This document shows positions 62,301 to 63,990 of a DNA stretch of 64,000 nt, one piece after another. The position numbers were made by a program, and so were the translations under genes. The stretch's first letter is position 1; each line of letters starts with the position of its first letter. Source of the DNA: Luidia sarsii (taxonomy: Eukaryota > Echinodermata > Asteroidea > Paxillosida > Luidiidae); NCBI GenBank assembly GCA_949987565.1, contig OX465111.1:5799921-5863920 (forward strand), written 5' to 3'. A model generated the notes under the pieces. The model was not told where the DNA came from and ran no database searches. It saw nothing but the letters and a program-made list of their open reading frames with translations.

Positions 62301-63301
62301 AGCCAAGGGCGATGCCGGTAACAAGGGCGAGCCAGGATCCCCAGGCTTCCCCGGGCCTCTCGGTCCTCCGGGCCCAGAAGGACCCCACGGACCCAAGGGG
62401 AACCCGGTGAGTTCAACTCCGTCCGGGACCCCTCCTTTACTTACGATCCAGCGTCGGACGACGGCCCAGTGCTTGAAGGCGCCGTAGCCTACGGCCAACC
62501 GCATCCACGGATCGGTTACCCGCTGTGATAATACCAATATTGTTAGGATGGGTCGTAAGCTTGCGTGCAAGCTCCCCTATGTGTGGAAAGTTGGATTTGA
62601 TTTGAAATGATTTAAGTGCAATAAGGATCCAAAGAAAGGTCCTGCTAGGATCTAAATATAGGTCCCGCTTGGATCGAACAAAATTCCTACTATGATCAAA
62701 AGAAAGGTCCTGCTAGGATCGAAAGAAAGGTCCTGCTAGGATCGAAAGAAAGATCCTGCTAGGATCGAAAGAAAGGTCCTGCTAGGATCGAAAGAAAGGT
62801 CCTGCTAGGATCGAAAGAAAGGTCCTGCTAGGATCTAAAGAAAGGTCCCGCTTGGATCGAAAGAAAGGTCCCGCTTGGATCGAACAAAATTTCTACTAGG
62901 ATTGAAAGAAAGGTCCTGCTAGGATCCGAAAGAAAGGTCCTGCTAGGATCGAAAGAAAGGTCCTGCTAGGATCGAAAGAAAGGTCCTGCTAGGAACCAAA
63001 CATCTGTGTGTAATCCTATGTAGGAACTATGTTTATATTCGTCCTTTCATTCCATCTTTCCTTCTTCCCACAGGGTCCAGTCGGTTTCCCAGGTGAACCG
63101 GGAGAACTCGGTCAAGCCGGGCAGGCAGTAAGTCGCTTTGGATTTCCGAACAATTCATTTTCTTTGATTTTTACATGATTCTGGCTTTGCTCCATCGCTG
63201 TATAAAACAAGCCCCTCCTAATGTCGCGTGCCTGTTTCACTTTGCAGGGTATCCCAGGAGATCCAGGAATAGACGGTGAGGACGGAGACCCAGGTCGGAC
63301 G
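7003..63301 (+). CDS. COL11A1-like: Clade B (type V/XI-like) fibrillar collagen alpha chain, 46 exons, 3' end outside window
   Basis: This is the only gene I can support. The spliced product is 1252 residues so far: signal peptide (1 to about 35), TSPN/laminin-G-like domain (about 44-255), variable region (about 256-327), minor helix (343-393), telopeptide-like linker (394-436) and main triple helix (437-1252, 272 unbroken Gly-X-Y triplets). The V/XI assignment rests on exon-by-exon similarity recalled from vertebrate alpha1(V)/alpha1(XI). Landmarks are FPEDFSIL, the WHR(I/V)AISV strand, four TSPN cysteines, GDVQQFL, GEKGQ at the minor helix, and the helix exons [10 protein letters not shown] and [10 protein letters not shown]. 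The first three introns are phase 1, 1 and 2; all later ones are phase 0. Known role of the family: secreted procollagen that nucleates and limits the diameter of heterotypic fibrils. Helix end and C-propeptide lie beyond 64000. It is not necessarily one-to-one with any single vertebrate paralogue. Confidence 0.93.
13211..13256 (+). repeat. Penelope-type terminal fragment
   Basis: Carries aaaggtcctgc then ggatcgaaacgcc, a diverged form of the terminal motif also found on the Penelope remnant at 38127-38885. Intron 1. Confidence 0.55.
13721..13969. repeat. (CCCCT)n microsatellite
   Basis: Pure pentamer (cctcc register) from 13721 to 13839, about 24 copies, then a degraded pyrimidine-rich tail to 13969. 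The opposite strand is (AGGGG)n. Confidence 0.95.
15445..15505 (+). repeat. Penelope-type terminal fragment
   Basis: Contains gaaaggtcctgctagg followed by atcgaaacgtcaggcccgc, the plus-strand terminal motif. Intron 1. Confidence 0.65.
16427..16597 (+). CDS. Exon 2: start of TSPN domain
   Basis: 171 bp, residues 43-100. It begins [14 protein letters not shown] and corresponds to the family's DVLKALDFHN...TTGFC segment. Cys66 (GMC) is the first conserved TSPN cysteine and Asn52 is an N-glycosylation sequon (NET). It then has SDVAYKM, equivalent to the vertebrate SDTAYRV. The acceptor is tttctcacag and the donor gttggt; phase 1 on both sides. Confidence 0.9.
16873..17089 (+). CDS. Exon 3: central TSPN domain
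   Basis: 217 bp, residues 100-172. It contains [13 protein letters not shown], a signature strand of V/XI TSPN domains (FPEDFSIL), followed by [19 protein letters not shown], matching the beta-strand pattern of the laminin-G fold. It ends ...FDLNLADNR, where vertebrates have RTVNIADGK. Enters in phase 1 and leaves in phase 2 (gtgagt donor at 17090). Confidence 0.92.
18041..18274. repeat. 26-bp minisatellite
   Basis: About nine copies of a 26-bp unit (tgggtgtgaatcactgtgag plus six variable bases). Starts at 18041, 18067, 18093 and 18119 fix the period. Units alternate between atctcc and ttttcc tails. Confidence 0.93.
18685..18895. repeat. CT-rich low-complexity tract
   Basis: Imperfect (CT)n/(CTCTCTC) run of about 210 bp in intron 3. 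Confidence 0.9.
19531..19610 (+). mobile_element. tRNA-derived SINE, 5' part
   Basis: Has the family head (ttgactatttgggaaggc), then gggctgggtagctcagat with a box A-like tagctcagat, as in the copy at 58631. The box B half is missing or diverged. Confidence 0.6.
23345..23785. repeat. 31-bp minisatellite
   Basis: About 14 copies of ggaacgaggcagaggagctg plus gcccactttgg (31 bp). Because 31 is not a multiple of three, several frames stay open on both strands; these are not genes. It starts about 100 bp after cttcccgactggtc in intron 3. Confidence 0.95.
25545..25600 (-). repeat. Penelope-type terminal fragment
   Basis: Diverged minus-strand motif: ggcctaacgttccgatcc, then tagtaggaactttctcaaaagc. 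Intron 3. Confidence 0.55.
25786..25892 (-). repeat. Penelope-type terminal fragment
   Basis: Minus-strand copy with flanking gcaaactgctca, then ggcctgacgtttcgatcc and tagcaggtccctt. It lies 70 bp before exon 4. Confidence 0.65.
25963..26134 (+). CDS. Exon 4: TSPN domain, WHR strand
   Basis: 172 bp, residues 172-229. It begins [20 protein letters not shown], closely matching the family's KWHRVAISV...VDC; Cys191 is the second conserved cysteine. It continues [11 protein letters not shown], as in vertebrate NGITVFGTRIL. Enters in phase 2, leaves in phase 0; from here on every intron is phase 0. Confidence 0.93.
26853..27215 (-). mobile_element. Penelope-like element 3' tail
   Basis: Minus-strand counterpart of 38541-38885 plus the flanking attttagtcagtaagcag. 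It holds the terminal motif, the acaaaacagat segment and purine-rich blocks including a repeated gatcaaagagaagggcaagg unit. The GIY-YIG coding part is absent. Confidence 0.75.
28441..28676. repeat. Inverted pair of Penelope-type termini
   Basis: Two roughly 75-80-bp arms (28451-28530 and 28554-28629) are almost perfect reverse complements, joined by a short partly repeated spacer. The right arm continues into the conserved aattttagtcagtaagcag tail. It lies about 190 bp before exon 5. Confidence 0.85.
28862..28978 (+). CDS. Exon 5: end of TSPN domain
   Basis: 117 bp, residues 230-268. [15 protein letters not shown] matches vertebrate GDIQQFLITGDPKAA. The C-x6-C pair (Cys248, Cys255; QCQHYMRNC) aligns with YCEHYSPDC, so all four TSPN cysteines are kept. 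Acceptor cttttcag, donor gtaagt. Confidence 0.93.
29226..29340 (-). mobile_element. tRNA-derived SINE
   Basis: On the minus strand it reads aaggctgccatctaagggct..., with box A-like aagctcgggt, box B-like ggttcgaatcc and the tail cggtccaggc. Its head (aatattttgggg) matches the family. Intron 5. Confidence 0.7.
29453..29617 (+). CDS. Exon 6: short Tyr/Asp/Ser-rich variable region
   Basis: 165 bp, residues 269-323. It is low in hydrophobic structure and has four tyrosines, most next to Asp or Ser ([20 protein letters not shown]), resembling the acidic Tyr-rich variable region of V/XI chains, where tyrosines may be sulfated (family knowledge, not shown here). It is far shorter than in vertebrates. 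The frame is open, with acceptor ttctccag and donor gtatgg in phase 0. Confidence 0.82.
29652..29834. mobile_element. Harbinger-type MITE, copy 1 (right end lost)
   Basis: Flanked on the left by TTA (29649-29651). The TIR ggcctcttgtcaaaaagatc reappears inverted at the right as gatctttttgacaag, where the outermost bases are missing. Same orientation as copy 2. Fills most of intron 6. Confidence 0.85.
29959..30003 (+). CDS. Exon 7: entry to minor helix
   Basis: 45 bp, residues 324-338: [15 protein letters not shown]. It corresponds to GEKGQKGEPAVV of vertebrate V/XI chains. Acceptor ccattttcag, donor gtaagt. Confidence 0.88.
30198..30236 (+). CDS. Exon 8: minor helix
   Basis: 39 bp, residues 339-351: [13 protein letters not shown], equivalent to VEGPPGPAGPAG. 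Gly-X-Y begins at Gly343. Acceptor gaattcag, donor gtaagt. Confidence 0.86.
30513..30575 (+). CDS. Exon 9: minor helix
   Basis: 63 bp, residues 352-372, seven triplets starting [18 protein letters not shown] 21-residue segment sits at the same place in vertebrate V/XI chains. Acceptor tttgtttcag, donor gtaaag. Confidence 0.9.
31114..31188 (+). CDS. Exon 10: end of minor helix
   Basis: 75 bp, residues 373-397. Seven triplets ([19 protein letters not shown]) are followed by non-helical ASALVP, where vertebrates have TMLMLP. Acceptor gtgtag has a weak pyrimidine tract; donor gtgagt. Confidence 0.9.
32366..32470 (+). CDS. Exon 11: non-helical linker before main helix
   Basis: 105 bp, residues 398-432, beginning [19 protein letters not shown] and ending [15 protein letters not shown]. 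The second half aligns with the vertebrate QAQAILQQARIAL stretch next to the N-telopeptide. Methionine-rich and predicted helical. Acceptor ccttggcag, donor gtaagc. Confidence 0.9.
32748..32825 (-). repeat. tRNA-like sequence, possible second SINE family
   Basis: On the minus strand cagtgggttagacgtctgc gives a box A-like motif and gtgttcgaaacccgcc a box B. No clean cloverleaf can be folded by eye, so a SINE or tRNA pseudogene is likelier than a tRNA gene. Confidence 0.4.
33165..33221 (+). CDS. Exon 12: start of main triple helix
   Basis: 57 bp, residues 433-451: [19 protein letters not shown]. The main helix starts at Gly437 (33177). Matches IALRGPPGPMGLTGRPGPV in length and position. Acceptor tttgtttcag, donor gtaaga. 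Confidence 0.92.
33691..33906. repeat. 16-bp CCAAT-containing minisatellite
   Basis: About 13 copies of aaccaatcagtcactc, each with a CCAATCAG word. It is followed to about 34090 by looser cagtcactcagt repeats. Intron 12. Confidence 0.92.
34157..34264 (+). CDS. Exon 13: helix, 12 triplets
   Basis: 108 bp, residues 452-487, starting [16 protein letters not shown] and ending GDRGRDGKR. The basic end continues into exon 14. Acceptor atccag, donor gtaagt. Confidence 0.93.
34428..34506 (-). repeat. Short repeat R2 with inverted ends
   Basis: Outer arms ctgaaaaagagccggtagct and gagttaccggctcttttttcag are near reverse complements. The minus strand reads aactcagcagcagggtacac, related to the R2 copies in intron 34. 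Confidence 0.6.
34795..34848 (+). CDS. Exon 14: helix, 6 triplets
   Basis: 54 bp, residues 488-505: [18 protein letters not shown], equivalent to GRPGADGGRGMPGEPGAK. Acceptor ctcgacag, donor gtatac. Confidence 0.93.
35235..35288 (+). CDS. Exon 15: helix with cross-link lysine 84
   Basis: 54 bp, residues 488+18 to 523: [18 protein letters not shown], very close to vertebrate [18 protein letters not shown]. Lys520 is residue 84 of the helix, the known N-terminal cross-link position of V/XI chains. The usual KGHR is KGTR here. Confidence 0.94.
35427..35480 (+). CDS. Exon 16: helix, 6 triplets
   Basis: 54 bp, residues 524-541: [18 protein letters not shown]. Intron 15 before it is only 138 bp. 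Acceptor gatttttcag, donor gtgagt. Confidence 0.93.
35929..36027 (+). CDS. Exon 17: helix, 11 triplets
   Basis: 99 bp, residues 542-574, starting [16 protein letters not shown] and ending GPMGMP. A 54+45 fusion length. Acceptor tatctcag, donor gtaaat. Confidence 0.93.
36470..36712. mobile_element. TIR element M2, copy 1
   Basis: 243 bp with ends TGTGACCCGGCACAGC and GTGCCGGCTCACA, flanked by TA on both sides. The interior includes gatatcatttgaaagctaa. Non-coding, MITE-like. Confidence 0.8.
36830..36928 (+). CDS. Exon 18: helix, 11 triplets
   Basis: 99 bp, residues 575-607, starting [19 protein letters not shown]. Unusually Met-rich for a collagen helix (four Met). Acceptor tttgaacag, donor gtaagt. 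Confidence 0.93.
37185..37373. mobile_element. Harbinger-type MITE, copy 2
   Basis: 189 bp, complete. TTA duplications at 37182-37184 and 37374-37376. Termini GGCCTCTTGTGAAAAAGATC and its inverse. No coding capacity. Intron 18. Confidence 0.9.
37698..37796 (+). CDS. Exon 19: helix, 11 triplets
   Basis: 99 bp, residues 608-640, ending [15 protein letters not shown], nearly identical to vertebrate GKPGLAGLPGADGPP. Acceptor cccgatag, donor gtgagt. Confidence 0.94.
38127..38540 (+). CDS. Penelope-like retroelement fragment with GIY-YIG endonuclease domain
   Basis: An open frame of 137 codons ending at TAG 38538-38540 encodes the C-terminal part of a Penelope-like element protein. Visible are Cys-rich [11 protein letters not shown], then [18 protein letters not shown] (the GIY-like strand), [18 protein letters not shown] (the YIG-like strand and catalytic-type Arg), [14 protein letters not shown] and a C-terminal [11 protein letters not shown]. 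These are typical of the GIY-YIG module that follows reverse transcriptase in Penelope-like elements (family knowledge). The reverse transcriptase is missing, since a stop (TAA 38124-38126) closes the frame upstream. The element is therefore 5'-truncated and cannot move by itself. It lies in collagen intron 19 in the same orientation and is not part of the collagen protein. Confidence 0.85.
   Translation, partial: FGTFKCTSKCIVCKTRVKEIDSFNGHSSGTTHTTYGCITCTTSNIIYLISCKVCNIQYVGETKNTLKKRIYGHRSTIKTGKMDTPVGYHFNLPDHSISDMSVLGIESLGHRSNAVRLSREKMWMKRLRTIQPHGLNI
38541..38885 (+). mobile_element. Penelope-like element 3' untranslated tail
   Basis: Directly follows the GIY-YIG stop codon. It has a pyrimidine-rich block with a repeated ctctttgatctttccccctc unit, then ctgttttgtccttgtcactc, the terminal hairpin motif and gaaacgtcaggcccactaaa. 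A minus-strand copy is at 26853-27215, which ties the dispersed motif to this element. Confidence 0.8.
39062..39135. repeat. Short repeat R2, copy
   Basis: Contains gagttaccggctcttttcag and agaagtgctacatgttgtca, shared with the sequences at 34428 and 53574. Intron 19. Confidence 0.55.
39492..39678. mobile_element. Harbinger-type MITE, copy 3
   Basis: 187 bp, complete, inverted relative to copies 1 and 2. TAA duplications at 39489-39491 and 39679-39681. Termini GGTCTCTTG and CAAGAGACC. Intron 19. Confidence 0.9.
39746..39790 (+). CDS. Exon 20: helix, 5 triplets
   Basis: 45 bp, residues 641-655: [15 protein letters not shown], equivalent to GHPGKEGQSGEKGAL. Acceptor tttccgtag, donor gtaagt. 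Confidence 0.92.
40113..40184 (-). mobile_element. tRNA-derived SINE, partial
   Basis: Minus-strand copy: ctgagctatccagtccttag is the inverse of the family's box A region, and gaccgggaattgaacc of box B. It ends exactly where TIR element M2 copy 3 begins. Confidence 0.65.
40185..40534. mobile_element. TIR element M2, copy 3 (long form)
   Basis: 350 bp with ends TGTGACCCAGCACAGC and GCTGTGCCGGGTCACA. Shares both ends with the 243- and 254-bp copies but has a unique interior. No coding capacity. Intron 20. Confidence 0.8.
40756..40854 (+). CDS. Exon 21: helix, 11 triplets
   Basis: 99 bp, residues 656-688, starting [19 protein letters not shown]; aligns with GPPGPQGPIGYPGPRGVKG. Acceptor tttgatag, donor gtaagt. 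Confidence 0.94.
41347..41368. repeat. (CT)n run
   Basis: Short dinucleotide run just upstream of exon 22; may lengthen its pyrimidine tract. Confidence 0.85.
41403..41456 (+). CDS. Exon 22: helix, 6 triplets
   Basis: 54 bp, residues 689-706: [18 protein letters not shown]; aligns with GEDGFPGFKGDMGLKGDR. A (CT)n run lies 35-55 bp upstream of the acceptor. Confidence 0.94.
41790..41843 (+). CDS. Exon 23: helix, 6 triplets
   Basis: 54 bp, residues 707-724: [18 protein letters not shown]; aligns with GEVGQIGPRGEDGPEGPK. Acceptor gatccacag, donor gtaaga. Confidence 0.93.
42530..42583 (+). CDS. Exon 24: helix, 6 triplets
   Basis: 54 bp, residues 725-742: [18 protein letters not shown]. Acceptor gtcttcgcag, donor gtaaac. 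Confidence 0.93.
43209..43262 (+). CDS. Exon 25: helix, 6 triplets
   Basis: 54 bp, residues 743-760: [18 protein letters not shown]; aligns with GKLGVPGLPGYPGRQGPK. Acceptor ccttctcag, donor gtaggt. Confidence 0.94.
43398..43651. mobile_element. TIR element M2, copy 2
   Basis: 254 bp, ends TGTGACCCGGCAC and GCCCGGTCACA, flanked by TA. Same internal gatatcatttgaaagctaa as copy 1. Intron 25. Confidence 0.8.
43716..43822 (+). mobile_element. tRNA-derived SINE
   Basis: Head aaagttgactatttggg, then box A-like tagccacagtggtaagagc and box B-like cttcaagtcccggtccagcc, followed by a T-rich tail. Intron 25. Confidence 0.7.
43977..44030 (+). CDS. Exon 26: helix, 6 triplets
   Basis: 54 bp, residues 761-778: [18 protein letters not shown]. 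Proline-free, which is unusual for a collagen exon. Acceptor aacctccag, donor gtaagt. Confidence 0.92.
44093..44155. repeat. Small palindromic repeats
   Basis: Three overlapping copies of aataccgctacggtatt-like inverted repeats in 60 bp. Intron 26. Confidence 0.75.
44327..44400 (-). repeat. Short repeat R2, minus-strand copy
   Basis: Minus strand reads gtctcctgaccacggg, later tccgaaaggctgagttaccg, then cttttcagagccgc. Same order of motifs as at 53838-53915. Intron 26. Confidence 0.6.
44684..44782 (+). CDS. Exon 27: helix, basic (heparin-site-like)
   Basis: 99 bp, residues 779-811. Contains [13 protein letters not shown], aligning with the Arg-rich GPRGQRGPTGPRG of alpha1(V), the described heparin-binding stretch. 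Only the PRGQRG core is clearly shared. Acceptor aatgaag, donor gtaacg. Confidence 0.93.
45119..45163 (+). CDS. Exon 28: helix with GLPGER
   Basis: 45 bp, residues 812-826: [21 protein letters not shown] (821-826) is the known integrin-binding motif GLOGER if its proline is hydroxylated. Acceptor tttatttcag, donor gtaaga. Confidence 0.92.
45287..45394 (+). CDS. Exon 29: helix, 12 triplets
   Basis: 108 bp, residues 827-862, starting [19 protein letters not shown]. Its donor opens the intron filled by the 3.6-kb minisatellite. Acceptor ctctttcag, donor gtaagt. Confidence 0.93.
45443..49023. repeat. 3.6-kb GC-rich 20-bp minisatellite
   Basis: The basic unit is gggcagagtagagcagggca, with variants gtggagc, gggtag, ggatag and a 15-bp short form (gggcagagtacagca). 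It occupies nearly all of intron 29. The block 48061-48240 is repeated without a mismatch at 48241-48420, a 180-bp higher-order unit. The open frames of over 700 codons on the minus strand come from the 20-bp period and are not genes. Confidence 0.97.
49175..49228 (+). CDS. Exon 30: helix, 6 triplets
   Basis: 54 bp, residues 863-880: [18 protein letters not shown]; aligns with GFQGKTGPPGPGGVVGPQ, one of the clearest V/XI matches. Acceptor ttttgtccag, donor gtatac. Confidence 0.95.
49634..49686 (+). mobile_element. tRNA-derived SINE, 3' half
   Basis: Only the box B half remains: cagaggtcccgggttcaagt and cccggtccagtcaaac. Intron 30. Confidence 0.6.
50202..50309 (+). CDS. Exon 31: helix, 12 triplets
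   Basis: 108 bp, residues 881-916, starting [19 protein letters not shown] with [10 protein letters not shown] later; same length and place as GPTGETGPIGERG in vertebrates. Acceptor tttgtcgcag, donor gtgagt. Confidence 0.94.
50452..50932. mobile_element. Outer MITE-like element, interrupted
   Basis: Left end ggggtggatttcacaaag and right end tttggtgaaatcgaccacc are imperfect inverses. Internal palindrome cttacgatggataacccatcgtaag (arms of about ten bases). It is split by the insertion at 50542-50860. Boundaries approximate. Confidence 0.6.
50542..50860. mobile_element. TIR element M3, copy 1 (nested)
   Basis: 319 bp with ends CACTGTAAAAACG and CGATTTTACAGTG. The interior is rich in catgtgcttgag-like and tgcatgaagt words. 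The copy at 60918-61202 is its reverse complement in layout. Non-coding. Confidence 0.75.
51588..51677 (+). CDS. Exon 32: helix, 10 triplets
   Basis: 90 bp, residues 917-946, ending [15 protein letters not shown]; aligns with GLRGFPGERGLPGAQ. The GFPGER integrin motif of alpha1(XI) reads GFPGDR here, as I recall it does in alpha1(V). Acceptor tcgtacag, donor gtacgt. Confidence 0.94.
52297..52602. repeat. 20-bp minisatellite abutting exon 33
   Basis: About 15 copies of cattgattgatgacacctgt. The final unit ends gattgatgacag, whose AG is the acceptor of exon 33. Confidence 0.93.
52604..52657 (+). CDS. Exon 33: helix, 6 triplets
   Basis: 54 bp, residues 947-964: [18 protein letters not shown]. 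Its acceptor (gattgatgacag) lies in the last unit of a 20-bp minisatellite. Donor gtaagt. Confidence 0.93.
53268..53321 (+). CDS. Exon 34: helix, 6 triplets
   Basis: 54 bp, residues 965-982: [18 protein letters not shown]. Acceptor ctttcctgcag, donor gtacgt. Confidence 0.93.
53574..53720 (+). repeat. Short repeat R2, copy with internal deletion
   Basis: Shares tggtggaaatactg, acacactactacccgaaacg and ttgccggctcttt with the copy at 53822 but lacks the cgacgggcaaag segment. Intron 34. Confidence 0.7.
53822..53930 (+). repeat. Short repeat R2, hammerhead-like copy
   Basis: Contains CTGACGA (53852-53858), GGG (53860-53862) able to pair with CCC (53880-53882), then GAAAC (53883-53887) and GTT. 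This is the order of conserved hammerhead ribozyme elements; a matching stem I is not evident. Confidence 0.65.
54008..54061 (+). CDS. Exon 35: helix, 6 triplets
   Basis: 54 bp, residues 983-1000: [18 protein letters not shown]. Four basic residues. Acceptor tattcacag, donor gtgagt. Confidence 0.93.
54211..54615. repeat. 8-bp minisatellite (GTTACTGC)n
   Basis: About 50 copies of gttactgc with gttgctgc, gttactgt and cttactgc variants. Because 8 is not a multiple of 3, several frames are open; these are not genes. Intron 35. Confidence 0.95.
54694..54747 (+). CDS. Exon 36: helix, 6 triplets
   Basis: 54 bp, residues 1001-1018: [18 protein letters not shown]; aligns with GEKGPQGPAGRDGVQGPV. Acceptor cgttgacag, donor gtgagt. 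Confidence 0.93.
55448..55555 (+). CDS. Exon 37: helix, 12 triplets
   Basis: 108 bp, residues 1019-1054. [17 protein letters not shown]... then [12 protein letters not shown], near-identical in pattern to GPAGSPGEDGDKGEIGEPG...GSKGDKG. Acceptor gtgcttgcag, donor gtgaag. Confidence 0.95.
56382..56435 (+). CDS. Exon 38: helix, 6 triplets
   Basis: 54 bp, residues 1055-1072: [18 protein letters not shown]. Acceptor cttcctgcag, donor gtaagt. Confidence 0.93.
57457..57510 (+). CDS. Exon 39: helix, 6 triplets
   Basis: 54 bp, residues 1073-1090: [18 protein letters not shown]; aligns with GGDGEPGPRGQQGMFGQK. A short direct repeat (gacttaatttctac) lies just upstream; acceptor ttctacag, donor gtaaga. 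Confidence 0.93.
58173..58280 (+). CDS. Exon 40: helix, 12 triplets
   Basis: 108 bp, residues 1091-1126. [20 protein letters not shown] closely matches [20 protein letters not shown]. Strong pyrimidine tract before the acceptor (ctttttttttcttcttcag); donor gtcagt. Confidence 0.95.
58386..58480 (-). mobile_element. tRNA-derived SINE
   Basis: Minus-strand copy: cttaccatctgagctatcca and gcccttagatggcggcc are inverses of the family's box A and head. Intron 40. Confidence 0.65.
58509..58565 (-). mobile_element. tRNA-derived SINE, 5' part
   Basis: Shorter minus-strand copy (accaactgagttatccagcc, then ctatagtcgacaac) directly beside the preceding one. Confidence 0.55.
58631..58745 (+). mobile_element. 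tRNA-derived SINE, best-preserved copy
   Basis: Head gagtatttgggaaggcc, box A in ggtagctcagatggtaagag, box B-like cttcaaatcccggtccagtc. The body resembles a tRNA with a weak acceptor stem. Intron 40. Confidence 0.75.
58871..58938. repeat. Two adjacent perfect hairpins
   Basis: CAATGTCCCAT (58871-58881) pairs with ATGGGACATTG (58888-58898); TTCTGTAGATTT (58913-58924) pairs with AAATCTACAGAA (58927-58938). Intron 40. Confidence 0.85.
59162..59215 (+). CDS. Exon 41: helix, 6 triplets
   Basis: 54 bp, residues 1127-1144: [18 protein letters not shown]. Acceptor gtgctgtatag, donor gtgaga. Confidence 0.93.
59866..59918 (+). repeat. Penelope-type terminal fragment
   Basis: actctgtctttgagaaaagt, then gcttggatcgaaacgtcagg. 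Intron 41. Confidence 0.65.
60098..60151 (+). CDS. Exon 42: helix, 6 triplets
   Basis: 54 bp, residues 1145-1162: [18 protein letters not shown]. Acceptor cttcctgaag is AAG-type; donor gtatgt. Confidence 0.92.
60426..60535 (+). mobile_element. tRNA-derived SINE, degraded
   Basis: Head tagtttgggaaggcc, ggatagctcagatggtaaaa, then a mutated box B (agggttcaattacac). Intron 42. Confidence 0.65.
60738..60791 (+). CDS. Exon 43: helix, 6 triplets
   Basis: 54 bp, residues 1163-1180: [18 protein letters not shown]. Acceptor tctgtttacag, donor gtaggt. Confidence 0.93.
60918..61202. mobile_element. TIR element M3, copy 2
   Basis: 285 bp, ends CACTGTAAAAACG and CGTGTTTACAGTG, inverted relative to copy 1 at 50542. 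Intron 43. Confidence 0.75.
61676..61716 (+). repeat. Penelope-type terminal fragment
   Basis: gggtcctgcttggatcg, then aaacgtcagtccc. It lies 60 bp before MITE copy 4. Confidence 0.6.
61777..61964. mobile_element. Harbinger-type MITE, copy 4
   Basis: 188 bp, complete, same orientation as copy 3. TTA at 61774-61776 and 61965-61967. Termini GGTCTCTTG and CAAGAGTCC. Intron 43. Confidence 0.9.
61968..62108. repeat. Diverged inverted pair of Penelope-type termini
   Basis: A minus-strand motif (gtttcgatcttagcaatagc) and a plus-strand one (tttgagaaagatcctac) lie close together, followed by attttagtcagtaaagcag. A decayed version of the arrangement at 28441. Confidence 0.6.
62299..62406 (+). CDS. 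Exon 44: helix, 12 triplets
   Basis: 108 bp, residues 1181-1216, starting [19 protein letters not shown] and ending [12 protein letters not shown]; vertebrates end the same exon GDDGPKGNP. Acceptor gtcttccag, donor gtgagt. Confidence 0.95.
62633..62996 (+). repeat. 23-bp satellite made of the Penelope-type terminal hairpin
   Basis: About 15-16 units of gaaagaaaggtcctgctagg plus atc (23 bp), with variants ggtcccgcttgg and attcctactatg. The unit equals the hairpin part of the dispersed motif. It ends about 80 bp before exon 45, in intron 44. Confidence 0.92.
63074..63127 (+). CDS. Exon 45: helix, 6 triplets
   Basis: 54 bp, residues 1217-1234: [18 protein letters not shown]; aligns with GPVGFPGDPGPPGEPGPA. 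Acceptor ttcccacag, donor gtaagt. Confidence 0.95.
63248..63301 (+). CDS. Exon 46: last helix exon in window
   Basis: 54 bp, residues 1235-1252: [18 protein letters not shown]; aligns with GQDGVGGDKGEDGDPGQP. Intron 45 is 120 bp. The donor gtaggt at 63302 opens an intron that runs off the window. Confidence 0.94.
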
Positions 63302-63540
63302 GTAGGTGTTCTTGGAAGATTGTAGGCTCTTGCTATGCTCTTTTAACCACTTCGCGCCGGGACCTCCGAATCCGGAGCTTCGTTGGCTTGACTATGCGAC
63401 GGGGCCCTCCGAATCCGGGCACCACTATTGTCCACATTTTAAACAATTTTCAGCTTAGAACAAAGCAATATGAATCAGTACAAAGACACTTTTTGACCCA
63501 AGTTGCCACACGAATTGCAAGATTAGCAGCAGTAATTGTG

Positions 63541-63990
63541 CAATTGGTTAAGGTCAAAAGATTGCCACAGTTTGTGTGTTAAACCATTAAACATCCCAAA
63601 ACAGCAATCTTGCGAAGGTTTTAGCTCAAATAGTGATCTGAGAAAGTAGAAAAAGGTACCATTCTGCAGTGTAAAAAAATAGTTTATTACTTGCAATAAT
63701 TGTGCAATTGGTTAAGGTCAAAAGATTGCCACAGTTTGTGTGTTAAACCATTAAACATCCCAAAACAGCAATCTTGCGAAGGTTTTAGCTCAAATGGTGA
63801 TCTGAGAAAGTAGAAAAAGGTACCATTCTGTAGTGTAAAAAAAATGTTTATTACTTGCAAGTAATAAACTATTTGTCGATGTTTGAGTGAAGATTTCTAG
63901 GGAAGAACAGCATCCAAGACCGTACGATTTCAACATGAGGATTCTATCATGACAATCTACAATTAGAATGAAATCTGTGGACATCGATGT
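63541..63990. repeat. Interspersed repeat R1, copy 2 with internal duplication
   Basis: Second copy of the repeat at 3391-3748. Its first about 164 bp are tandemly duplicated (starts at 63541 and 63705), each unit ending at a tttattacttgc motif; the second forms an inverted repeat with gcaagtaataaac. It lies in the intron after exon 46. Confidence 0.75.

Larger units (their letters stand above)
49229..63247 (+). other. Introns 30-45 between exons 30 and 46
   Basis: Introns 33, 36, 37, 38 and 39 show nothing notable. Intron 30 has a partial SINE, 31 the nested MITEs, 32 a 20-bp and 35 an 8-bp array, 34 the hammerhead-like repeats, 40 SINEs and two hairpins, 41 a Penelope-type terminal fragment (59866-59918), 42 a SINE, 43 a MITE, a Harbinger-type MITE and terminal fragments, and 44 the 23-bp array. 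Intron 45 is 120 bp. Confidence 0.55.

Noticed and set aside
62633..62996. CRISPR-like array
   Set aside because: The regular 23-bp unit has no variable spacers, and this is an animal genome; it is a simple satellite.
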